A DNA stretch of 39,317 bases from CAZPRY01 sp964589175 (GTDB taxonomy: Bacteria; Fidelibacterota; UBA2242). This document shows, piece by piece, positions 1 to 7,433 of the stretch. The stretch spans positions 1 to 39,317 of the forward strand of contig CAZPRY010000039.1 in NCBI GenBank assembly GCA_964589175.1, given 5' to 3'. The notes beneath the pieces were generated by a model. That model was not told the DNA's origin, did no database searches, and saw only the letters and a list, made by a program, of their open reading frames with translations. Within the stretch, counting starts at the first letter, position 1. Each line of letters opens with the position of its first letter. The position numbers and the translations under genes are program-made.

Positions 1-116
1 AAAAGCTACCTTTTTTTCGCATTCATCGGACATTATTTTTGCAATTCGCTATAAAGATGAAATTGTTCCTTAGATCGAGAAAAACCTTGCATCCTTATGA
101 AAAAATTATAAATTTG

Positions 117-140
117 TATTTGTAAGATGTATTACAAATA
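117..140. promoter_or_regulatory. Palindromic operator upstream of the GntR regulator gene
   Basis: A 24-bp inverted repeat with perfect arms ATTTGTAA (118-125) and TTACAAAT (132-139) around a 6-bp centre. It ends 17 bp before the GTG start of the FadR-type regulator. The same arms with the same spacing recur at 13147-13168, upstream of the TonB receptor operon, and I found no third copy. A TATAAA-like -10 (107-112) lies just upstream, so the operator would cover the transcription start and fit autorepression. The palindrome is seen in the sequence. Binding by the adjacent regulator is inferred from the usual behaviour of FadR-subfamily proteins. Confidence 0.75.
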
Positions 141-157
141 AAAGTGAACAGGTAAGC

Positions 158-886
158 GTGCACAATCTATTTCCTAAAATTGGCAGTACCCTTACGTTAA
201 GCCAGGAGATCGTCGAAAAAATCGAGGAGGTCATCCGGCAAAAGAAGGTTTTACCGGGTGAAAAACTTCCTACCGAGAAAGAGCTGTGCGAAATGTTTGG
301 CGTCAGCCGAACCGCTCTGCGTGAGGCTTTACAGATGCTCAGTGCGCGCGGGTTGATTACCATCCGTAAAGGCAGTGGTATCTATGTGAACAATTATTCA
401 TCGGCGCATGTGATCAAACCGATGAGCCTCTTTCTTGAACTGAATCTGGACAGGGAATACATCATTGAGGTGATGGAAGTACGCAAGATGATCGAGCCGC
501 AAATTGCGCGGTTAGCGGCAATCAATCGCAATGATCAGGATATCAAGAAACTCGAAAAGAATGTAAGTGATCTCATCAAGTGCGAACCCGGAAATTTCCA
601 TAAACAGGGGCAAATCGATCGGGATTTTCACCTGATAATTGCCAATGCCTGTAAAAATAAAATCATACCTGTAATCGTCACTCCGATTTTCAAGTTGATG
701 CCTAAAATTCGTTCCCTGGTGTATGCCAGCGTGGGTACCGCCATGAGCGAGGCGATTGAATATCATCAACGCGTTCTTGATCGTATACGGGCCGGAGATG
801 CGGAAGGCGCTTTCCAACGCATGAAGGAACACCTGGATGTTGCTGAAATCCATTCCAGGAAAATCGTGGACGACATCGTCCCCTAA
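158..886 (+). CDS. FadR-subfamily GntR transcriptional regulator (FCD domain)
   Basis: A 242-aa transcription factor. An N-terminal winged helix (about residues 14-75, with the GntR signature 'LPTEKELCEMFGVSRTALREAL') is followed by an all-helical FCD effector domain (about 97-225). The FCD metal-binding pattern is visible as D154, H158, H203 and H225. The start is GTG at 158; a GTG at 144 is closed by a stop. FCD regulators usually sense small carboxylates or sugar acids, and FCD-type GntR proteins accompany alginate loci in marine Bacteroidota. A catabolic intermediate such as KDG or KDPG is therefore the likely inducer, but this is inference. It heads the locus and has its own palindromic operator upstream, with a second copy before the TonB receptor, suggesting autoregulation and control of uptake. 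Confidence 0.93.
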   Translation: MHNLFPKIGSTLTLSQEIVEKIEEVIRQKKVLPGEKLPTEKELCEMFGVSRTALREALQMLSARGLITIRKGSGIYVNNYSSAHVIKPMSLFLELNLDREYIIEVMEVRKMIEPQIARLAAINRNDQDIKKLEKNVSDLIKCEPGNFHKQGQIDRDFHLIIANACKNKIIPVIVTPIFKLMPKIRSLVYASVGTAMSEAIEYHQRVLDRIRAGDAEGAFQRMKEHLDVAEIHSRKIVDDIVP

Positions 887-897
887 ATATATTTTTA

Positions 898-943
898 AGC
901 AAATAATTTGTTTGATATATTATATATAGCAAATAGCTTGTTC
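898..943. promoter_or_regulatory. Candidate regulatory direct repeats before the catabolic operon
   Basis: The 85-bp gap between the regulator and the reductase gene carries two 16-bp direct repeats of the form AGCAAATARYTTGTTY (898-913 and 928-943; 13 of 16 identical), offset by 30 bp, about three helical turns. The first contains the perfect 11-bp palindrome CAAATAATTTG (900-910). A TATATT/TATATA stretch between them could be a -10 element. They do not match the TTTGTAA-N6-TTACAAA operator. This is probably the promoter region of the 972-12981 operon, but the very AT-rich composition makes chance repeats possible. Confidence 0.35.
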
Positions 944-971
944 AAACACTATTAATGATAAAGGAGAAGAA

Positions 972-1736
972 ATGAATATCAATTTGACAAGTAAAGTTGC
1001 CATCATCACAGGAAGCATCCAGGGTATTGGTTTTGATATTGCGAGAATATTTACGGAATGCGGCGCGGCAGTGGTAATCAACAACAATTGCGATGCGGAA
1101 ACATTGGAGGCGAAAGCTGAAGATCTGCGAAAAATCGGCGCGAAAGTGAAAGCCGTCGTGGCGGATGTAACCCAAAAAGCGGAAGCCCGCAGGCTGATCG
1201 AGGCAGCGTTGACGCTTGGAAATACGATTGATATTCTGGTCAACAATGCCGGCGGACTGATAAAGCGTGTTCCAATTGCCGATTTCGACGAAGATCACTT
1301 TCAGACTGTTATGGACGTCAATCTGAAAAGCGCATTCGTGATGGCCAGTCTGGTTATGCCCTATATGAAAAAGCAGAAATCAGGGAAGATAATCAATCTC
1401 TCTTCCCAGGCAGCCCATGATGGCGGCGGCAACGGTGCGGCGGCTTATGCGGCCTCCAAGGGGGGCATCTGGACATTTACAAAATCTCTGGCAAAAGAAG
1501 TCGCGTCATACAGTATCTGCGTGAATTGCCTTTCCCCTGGATTTATTGCCAATACCGCTTTTCATAATACCTTTACGCCTGAAGAAGTTCACAAGAAAGT
1601 GGCGGGTGTCGTTCCGCTGGGTCGGCTTGGAACCGCCCGCGATATATCCCGCGTGGCACTGTTTCTGGCCTCGGAACTATCCGATTATATGACCGGCCAG
1701 CCGTTGCAGGTGAACGGCGGGCTCTACTTGCCTTGA
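972..1736 (+). CDS. SDR-family oxidoreductase, probable DEH reductase (KDG-forming)
   Basis: A 254-aa classical short-chain dehydrogenase/reductase. It has the nucleotide-binding motif TGSIQGIG near the N-terminus, NNAG in the central Rossmann strand, a catalytic serine at 144/145 and the Y159-x3-K163 pair (YAASK). The start has a good Shine-Dalgarno (AAGGAGA, 961-967). SDR family alone does not define substrate. Clustering with PL17 and PL6 lyases, KdgF, KDG kinase and KDPG aldolase makes the NAD(P)H-dependent reduction of 4-deoxy-L-erythro-5-hexoseulose uronate (DEH, the alginate monomer product) to 2-keto-3-deoxygluconate the best assignment. KduD-like dehydrogenase activity is the main alternative. 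It is the first gene of a run of closely spaced genes, with 52 bp to the next. Confidence 0.85.
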   Translation: MNINLTSKVAIITGSIQGIGFDIARIFTECGAAVVINNNCDAETLEAKAEDLRKIGAKVKAVVADVTQKAEARRLIEAALTLGNTIDILVNNAGGLIKRVPIADFDEDHFQTVMDVNLKSAFVMASLVMPYMKKQKSGKIINLSSQAAHDGGGNGAAAYAASKGGIWTFTKSLAKEVASYSICVNCLSPGFIANTAFHNTFTPEEVHKKVAGVVPLGRLGTARDISRVALFLASELSDYMTGQPLQVNGGLYLP

Positions 1737-1788
1737 GGCGGCTTTCATCGGCTGGTATTGCATAATAAATCCTACACGAGGACTGAGT

Positions 1789-3987
1789 ATGAAAAATATT
1801 GTTGTCGAGTTGTTAATTCCGCTGTTATTTCTGGCTTCCTGCGATCAAACCGCTGATTCAGGCCGGCCGTCGCTGGTAATCAGTCAACAGGAGGGGCGGG
1901 CCATTCAAGATGTTTTGGGGAAGTACCCCCTGCTCGACCAATCCTACCAAAAAACGGTTGGAGCGGCTAATTTCGCTTTAGCCAACCCGATTGCGGTGCC
2001 GCAACCCGGAGAAGCCGGTGGTTATGAACATGAGCGGCACAAACAGAATTACGAGGAGATGAAATCTGCCGGATTGCTGTTCACGATTACCGGTGATGAG
2101 AAATATGCACAATTCATCAAGAATATGCTCGATCAATATGCAGAACTATATCCGACATTAGGACCTCATCCGCTGGCTCACGATCAGAAACCCGGGAAAC
2201 TCTTCCATCAGATGCTCAATGAAGCGGTCTGGCTTCTGAATACTGCCCAGGCATATGATTGTGTCTATGACTGGCTGCGTCCGGAGGATCGACAGAAGTA
2301 TGAAGATAATATATTTAATCCTATGGTGAAGTGGTTTACCATCGATCATCCGGCAGAGTTCAACCGCATTCACAACCACGGAATGTGGACAGCGGCATCG
2401 GTAGGAATGATCGGTTATGTGTTACGAAACCAGGATTACGTCGATATGGCGCTATATGGTACGAACAAAGACGGCAACGGCGGTTTTCTGAAACAGGTAG
2501 AAATGCTCTTTTCGCCGGATGGCTACTATATGGAAGGCGCCTATTATGTTCGTTATGCAATGCACCCATTGGTCTTTTTTGCCGAAGCCATTGAGCGCAA
2601 TCAGCCGGAATTGAAAATCTATGGATTTAAAGACCAGATTATCAAGAAGGCCTATTACGCCGCGGTGCAGGCGACCTATCCCAACGGTGTTTTCATTCCG
2701 ATTAATGATGCTTCTCGGACAATGAATATGCAGGCGCCAGGCGTTGTCTATGGCAATAGCCTGGTCTATTCGCGTTACGGTGAGGATATCAATCTGCTCG
2801 GTATTGCCAAGTTTCAGCAGGAAGTTCCTCTGAATGCGATGGGTCTGAAACTGGCGAAAGCCTATGGAGCGCAAGAAACGGTTCCCGATTACAGCTGGAA
2901 AAGCCGTGAATTTACTGACGGATTTGACGGCAAACAGGGTGGACTTGGCATTCTGCGTTATGGGGAAGGAAAGGACCAGACCGTTCTTATTATGAAATAC
3001 GGTGTGCATGGTCTGGGCCATGGGCATTTTGATAAATTGCATTTCATGCTCTACAATCAGCAGCGCGAAGTAATACCCGATTACGGTTATTCCCGATGGA
3101 TTAATATCGAACCGAAGTTAGGCGGTCGCTACTTGCCGGAGAATAAAAGCTATGCCATGCAAACCGTCGCCCATAATACGGTAGTTGTCGATGAAACAAC
3201 GCAGTTGAAATTCGATCGCGAAAGGGCCGATGAAGTCCATGCCGACCGTCATTTTTTCGATGCTGAAAATGAGAATATTCAGGTGATGAGTGCGAAAGCC
3301 GACGTCTATTATCCCGGCGTCAGGATGCAACGGACCATGTTATTGGTCAAAGACGATCGGCTAGATTATCCAGTGGTTGTGGATTTGTATCGTTTGACAA
3401 GTGGGCAGGCGCATCAGTACGATTATCCGATTCATTACCATGGACAGCTAATCACAACGAACTTCGATTACAATGCCAACATGAACTCCCAGAAAGCGCT
3501 GGGGAGCGATTACGGTTATCAGCATATCTGGAACGAAGCCTTTGCCATCGCGGAAAAATGTCCGGTGATTACCTGGCTGGATGGCAATCGTTACTATACG
3601 CAGATTACGTCCTATGAGCCGAATACAAAAGTGTTCTTCGGCCGGACCGGCGCCGGCGATCCGAATTTCAATCTGGTTTCCGAACCACTGACGATTGTCC
3701 GTCAAACCGGGCAGGATCACCTGTTCGCATCGGTTATCGAACCGCATGGCTATTTTAATGAGGCTCAGGAATCGTCGCGGCAGGCACGTCCGCTATTACA
3801 GGGCGTAAAAGTCGTCGGTCACAATGACGATGGCAGCATCATTGAAGTATTTGGCGACAAGGATATTCATTGGCGGATCATGATTAATAATTCAGATGCT
3901 TCGGACCAAGTGAAGCATACACTGAAATTTGACGGTGAAACATATCAGTGGACCGGCAATTACCATGTCGATCTGGAAGTGAAATAA
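1789..3987 (+). CDS. PL17-type exolytic oligoalginate lyase, lipoprotein
   Basis: A 732-aa enzyme with a lipoprotein signal peptide: lipobox LASC with Cys18 as the lipidation site, so it is membrane-anchored facing the periplasm or surface. An N-terminal (alpha/alpha) toroid is followed by a heparinase II/III-like beta-sheet domain. Motifs match the PL17 active site: N196-H197 in IHNHGMW, Tyr253 in EGAYYVRYAM (57 residues after Asn, as in Saccharophagus Alg17c), and H411/H413 in GHGHFDKLHF. PL17 enzymes release unsaturated monouronate from the ends of alginate oligomers, preferring mannuronate. GAGGA (1778-1782) precedes the ATG. Its place between the DEH reductase and the hexuronate transporter fits the last depolymerisation step. 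Confidence 0.92.
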   Translation: MKNIVVELLIPLLFLASCDQTADSGRPSLVISQQEGRAIQDVLGKYPLLDQSYQKTVGAANFALANPIAVPQPGEAGGYEHERHKQNYEEMKSAGLLFTITGDEKYAQFIKNMLDQYAELYPTLGPHPLAHDQKPGKLFHQMLNEAVWLLNTAQAYDCVYDWLRPEDRQKYEDNIFNPMVKWFTIDHPAEFNRIHNHGMWTAASVGMIGYVLRNQDYVDMALYGTNKDGNGGFLKQVEMLFSPDGYYMEGAYYVRYAMHPLVFFAEAIERNQPELKIYGFKDQIIKKAYYAAVQATYPNGVFIPINDASRTMNMQAPGVVYGNSLVYSRYGEDINLLGIAKFQQEVPLNAMGLKLAKAYGAQETVPDYSWKSREFTDGFDGKQGGLGILRYGEGKDQTVLIMKYGVHGLGHGHFDKLHFMLYNQQREVIPDYGYSRWINIEPKLGGRYLPENKSYAMQTVAHNTVVVDETTQLKFDRERADEVHADRHFFDAENENIQVMSAKADVYYPGVRMQRTMLLVKDDRLDYPVVVDLYRLTSGQAHQYDYPIHYHGQLITTNFDYNANMNSQKALGSDYGYQHIWNEAFAIAEKCPVITWLDGNRYYTQITSYEPNTKVFFGRTGAGDPNFNLVSEPLTIVRQTGQDHLFASVIEPHGYFNEAQESSRQARPLLQGVKVVGHNDDGSIIEVFGDKDIHWRIMINNSDASDQVKHTLKFDGETYQWTGNYHVDLEVK

Positions 3988-4018
3988 AGAACAACAGGCG
4001 GAAGACATAGGAGTTAGT

Positions 4019-5290
4019 GTGAAAAAAGTAAAGGGACTTCGCTGGTGGATTATTGGTCTGATTGCGCTGGCGACGGTTATCAACTACATTGACCGCAGTA
4101 CGCTGGCAATCATGTGGCCGAGTATTTCCGAAGATTTGGGCATGACCAAGAATGATTACGCAATTATTCTAAACGTTTTTATGATTGCCTATGCGATCGG
4201 CCAGATGGTTTCTGGACGGCTATTTGATAAAGTCGGAACGCGCATAGGGTATGTTCTTACCATTACGGTCTGGGGTTTTTCCTCGTTCTTCCATTCTATG
4301 GCCCGTGGTATCCTATCCTTCAGTTTTTTTCGCACAACGCTCGGATTGGGGGAAGCCGGCAACTGGCCTGGTGCGGTCAAGAGTAACGCCGAATGGTTCC
4401 CGGTAAAGGAACGCGCCGTCGCGCAGGGAATTTTCAATTCCGGCGCCTCCATCGGTTCAGTAATTGCCCCGCCGTTAATTGCAATGTTGTGGGCGGCTTT
4501 TGGCTGGAAAGTAACCTTCATGATCGTTGGTTGTTTTGGCCTGATCTGGATTTTTCCCTGGCTAATTGTAAATAAAGCCGGCCCAAAAGAACATCCCTGG
4601 CTATCTGATGAAGAAAAAGAATATATCCTCACCGGTCAGCCCGATGGCGGGAAAGACACAAAGAATGAAAAAGGCCTTACGTTAAGACAGATTTTATGTC
4701 ATCGCGAAGCCTGGTCGGTGCTGGTTTCCCGTTTTTTCCTGGAACCGATTTGGTGGTTGTTTGTAGGCTGGATGCCGATTTATCTGGCTGATAAGTATGG
4801 ATTTAATGTCAAACAGATTGGGTACTTTGCTTGGGTTCCCTATGTTGGTGCGGCGTTGGGCAGTATCATCGGTGGCGGCTATGCCGGAAAATTAATGGGA
4901 AAAGGCAAGACCGTTAATCACGCGCGAAAGCAGACGATTACAACCGGTGGTATTATAATGTTTCTCGGTCTGGTGGCAACGATCCTGTTTGCGAACAGCC
5001 CGCTGAAATTCGTCGTTATTGTGGCTTTTGTGCTCTTCGGATTTCAATTTTCTATCGGCAATGTACAGACTATTCCGAGCGATCTGTTTAGCGGAAAATC
5101 AGTGGGTTCTCTTGCCGGATTAGGCGGCAGCATTGGAGTATTTTCGGTGATTATTATGAACTTTCTGGTACCGGTAATTTCGAAGATTTCCTATGTCCCG
5201 ATTTTTATTATGATTGCGGTGTTTGTACCGCTGGGTGTTACCGCAATATTTTTACTGGCCAAAGAAATCAAACCTGTAAATCAAAACTAA
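4019..5290 (+). CDS. MFS transporter, hexuronate/DEH permease (ExuT-like, ACS family)
   Basis: A 423-aa inner-membrane major facilitator with about 12 hydrophobic segments. The N-terminus 'INYIDRSTLAIMWPSI' and the segment 'GLGEAGNWPGAVKSNAEWFP' are typical of the anion:cation symporter branch that contains ExuT-type hexuronate carriers. The start is GTG at 4019, supported by TAGGAG (4008-4013); no ATG fits better. The gene lies 31 bp after the PL17 lyase and 24 bp before kdgF, so it most likely brings unsaturated uronates or DEH from periplasm to cytoplasm. The exact substrate is inferred from context. Confidence 0.9.
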   Translation: MKKVKGLRWWIIGLIALATVINYIDRSTLAIMWPSISEDLGMTKNDYAIILNVFMIAYAIGQMVSGRLFDKVGTRIGYVLTITVWGFSSFFHSMARGILSFSFFRTTLGLGEAGNWPGAVKSNAEWFPVKERAVAQGIFNSGASIGSVIAPPLIAMLWAAFGWKVTFMIVGCFGLIWIFPWLIVNKAGPKEHPWLSDEEKEYILTGQPDGGKDTKNEKGLTLRQILCHREAWSVLVSRFFLEPIWWLFVGWMPIYLADKYGFNVKQIGYFAWVPYVGAALGSIIGGGYAGKLMGKGKTVNHARKQTITTGGIIMFLGLVATILFANSPLKFVVIVAFVLFGFQFSIGNVQTIPSDLFSGKSVGSLAGLGGSIGVFSVIIMNFLVPVISKISYVPIFIMIAVFVPLGVTAIFLLAKEIKPVNQN

Positions 5291-5314
5291 TTAAACTTTA
5301 AGGAGATAAAAAAA

Positions 5315-5644
5315 ATGAAGACACATATAAAAAACAGTGACATTCCGGTTGAAGAAGTGGCCTGGGGTATGACCCGTCAAATTATGGGTCACGATACGGA
5401 TCTGATGCTCGTAAGGGTATTTTTTAAAAAAGACGCGATTGGGGTAGAGCATACTCATCCCCATCAACAGGTTTCCTATGTTGAAAAAGGCGTATTCGAA
5501 GTCAACATCGGTGGCAAGAAGGAAATTCTAAAAGCGGGCGACGCTTTCGTCGTTCCGGTGGGTATCTTGCATGGCGCTGTTTGTCTCGAAGAAGGTATTT
5601 TAATCGACACATTTTCTCCATCTCGTGAGGATTTTTTAAAATAG
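5315..5644 (+). CDS. kdgF: KdgF-type cupin, unsaturated uronate to DEH/DKI conversion
   Basis: A 109-aa single-domain cupin. Metal ligands are visible at H46 and H48 (motif EHTHPHQQ), Q51/Q52 and H86 (GILHG), the same set and almost the same numbering as characterised KdgF proteins. KdgF converts 4,5-unsaturated monouronates released by exolytic lyases or GH88/GH105 hydrolases into linear ketouronates, a step otherwise slow and spontaneous. AAGGAGA sits just upstream of the ATG. The cytoplasmic location (no signal peptide) and position between transporter and aldolase match the pathway order. One KdgF could serve both the alginate lyases and the GH88 domain encoded later. Confidence 0.92.
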   Translation: MKTHIKNSDIPVEEVAWGMTRQIMGHDTDLMLVRVFFKKDAIGVEHTHPHQQVSYVEKGVFEVNIGGKKEILKAGDAFVVPVGILHGAVCLEEGILIDTFSPSREDFLK

Positions 5645-5685
5645 AAATTTGAACGGAACGGAAATATGTCAAAAGCGAGAATCAA

Positions 5686-6330
5686 ATGAACAGACAAGAG
5701 ATCGTCGAGCGGTTAGAACAGTCGGGTGTTATCGCTGTCATCCGGCTGAATAGTCCGGAGAACCTGGAACATATCGTCGATGCCCTTGCCAGAGGTGGGG
5801 TTAGGGCGCTGGAGATTACGATGACGACCCCGAATGCGACCGATATAATTCGCAATATATCCGCGACTTTGTCGTCGGAATTTCTGATCGGTGCCGGAAC
5901 TGTATTGAGCCCGGAAGTTGCGCAGGAGGTAATTGACGCAGGAGCCCAGTTCGTGGTCAGTCCGGTGTTTAATCCCGAAGTGATCAGGGTGGTTCATCGT
6001 TATGATAAAGCCGCGCTGCCGGGCGCATTTACAGCGACGGAAATCTTTGCAGCCTGGCAAGCTGGGGCCGACATTGTAAAGGTCTTCCCGGCAACGGCTG
6101 TGGGACCGAAGTATTTCAAGGATATCCACGGGCCGCTGCCCCAGATTAAATTAACCCCGACCGGCGGCGTGACTGTCGAGAACGCCGAAGAATTCATTCG
6201 TTGTGGAGCTGTTTGCCTGGGCGTCGGTTCGGCACTGCTGGAAAAGTATAAAATCCAGAACCGGGATTGGATTGGGCTGGAAGCCAACGCCAGAGCCTTC
6301 AAGTCTGCGGTGGATAGGGGGCGACGGTAG
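5686..6330 (+). CDS. eda: KDPG aldolase (2-keto-3-deoxy-6-phosphogluconate aldolase)
   Basis: A 214-aa class I aldolase of the KDPG/KHG family at normal length. Schiff-base lysine K132 lies in DIVKVFPA; general base E43 lies in LEITMTTP; the GAGTV and LPGAFT segments line the phosphate and substrate pocket. It splits KDPG to pyruvate and glyceraldehyde-3-phosphate, the last step of DEH catabolism. KHG aldolase side activity is possible in this family. The Shine-Dalgarno is weak (AGCGAGA). The gene sits 41 bp after kdgF and 38 bp before the KDG kinase. Confidence 0.95.
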   Translation: MNRQEIVERLEQSGVIAVIRLNSPENLEHIVDALARGGVRALEITMTTPNATDIIRNISATLSSEFLIGAGTVLSPEVAQEVIDAGAQFVVSPVFNPEVIRVVHRYDKAALPGAFTATEIFAAWQAGADIVKVFPATAVGPKYFKDIHGPLPQIKLTPTGGVTVENAEEFIRCGAVCLGVGSALLEKYKIQNRDWIGLEANARAFKSAVDRGRR

Positions 6331-6368
6331 CCAGCACAGTTTTATAGGGATTTAGACAGGAGCAGATT

Positions 6369-7394
6369 ATGGCTGGCAAGATTGTAGCTTTTGGAGAGAT
6401 CATGCTGCGCTTGGTGCCGTATAATTTTGAACGCTTTACGCAAACGGATCGTTTACAGGCTACATACGGTGGCGGTGAAGCCAATGTTGCCGTTTCATTG
6501 GCATTTTTAGGGAACGATGTCAGTTTTGTGACCCGGCTGCCGGACAATCCGATCGGCGATGCCGCCGCCAATACCCTCCGGAAGTATGGGGTGAATACGG
6601 ACTACATTCTGCGTGGAGGAATCAGAGCTGGGGTATATTTCCTTGAGCATGGCGCTTCGATCCGGCCCTCGAAAGTTACCTACGATCGAGCCCATTCAGC
6701 GATTTCAGAGCTGCAACCCGGAATGATCGATTGGCGCACGATTTTCACAGATAAGGACTGGTTCCATATCACCGGAATTACGCCGGCGCTTTCACCCGCA
6801 TGTTCGGAAGCCAGTCTTGAAGCGGTAAGAGTCGCGAAAGAAATGGGTTTGACAGTCAGCTGCGATTTAAATTACCGAAAAAAACTCTGGACCCGCGAAG
6901 AAGCCCGCAAAACCATGACAGCTTTGGTCAAGTTCACGGATGTGTTAATTTCCAACGAAGAAGATGCCAGCGATGTATTCGGCATTACAGCCGGCGACAG
7001 CGATGTCACTGCCGGCAAACTTGACCAGGAAAAATATAAATCGGTTGCAGAACGGCTGGCAGCCCTATCCGGCACGCCAAAGGTGGCCATTACTCTGCGG
7101 GAGAGTCTTTCCGCCTCGGACAACGACTGGTCTGCGATGCTATACGATGGCAGTCAATTTTACGTGAGTCGCAAATATCGGATTCATCTCGTCGACAGGG
7201 TTGGCGGTGGTGATTCCTTTGGTGCCGGCTTGATCCACGGGCTGCTTAGTGGTTGGGAGTCCCAGAAAGCGCTTGAATTTGCCGTGGCCGCCTCAGCGCT
7301 GAAGCATACTATACCGGGCGATATGAATCTGGTAAACGAGAGTGAAGTTCTGGCAGTTGTCAAAGGTGATATTTCCGGGCGCGTCCAACGCTAG
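6369..7394 (+). CDS. kdgK: 2-keto-3-deoxygluconate kinase (PfkB family)
   Basis: A 341-aa ribokinase/PfkB sugar kinase. It begins 'KIVAFGEIMLRL', has the glycine-rich substrate segment GGGEANVAVSLA, and carries the C-terminal PfkB signature DRVGGGDSFGAG with the catalytic aspartate in GGGD (a Gly for the usual Ala in GAGD). It phosphorylates KDG to KDPG for the aldolase encoded immediately upstream. AGGAG (6358-6362) precedes the ATG. Family, neighbours and length agree; other 2-keto sugar acid kinases are less likely here. Confidence 0.93.
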   Translation: MAGKIVAFGEIMLRLVPYNFERFTQTDRLQATYGGGEANVAVSLAFLGNDVSFVTRLPDNPIGDAAANTLRKYGVNTDYILRGGIRAGVYFLEHGASIRPSKVTYDRAHSAISELQPGMIDWRTIFTDKDWFHITGITPALSPACSEASLEAVRVAKEMGLTVSCDLNYRKKLWTREEARKTMTALVKFTDVLISNEEDASDVFGITAGDSDVTAGKLDQEKYKSVAERLAALSGTPKVAITLRESLSASDNDWSAMLYDGSQFYVSRKYRIHLVDRVGGGDSFGAGLIHGLLSGWESQKALEFAVAASALKHTIPGDMNLVNESEVLAVVKGDISGRVQR

Positions 7395-7433
7395 TATCTG
7401 ATCTGATTGGGCTTTTCTTATATGAAAGGTGAT

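Noticed and set aside
2452..3042. Long minus-strand open frame inside the PL17 gene
   Set aside because: Shadow of a strongly supported + strand gene with intact catalytic motifs; the same applies to the other antisense frames across the lyase genes.
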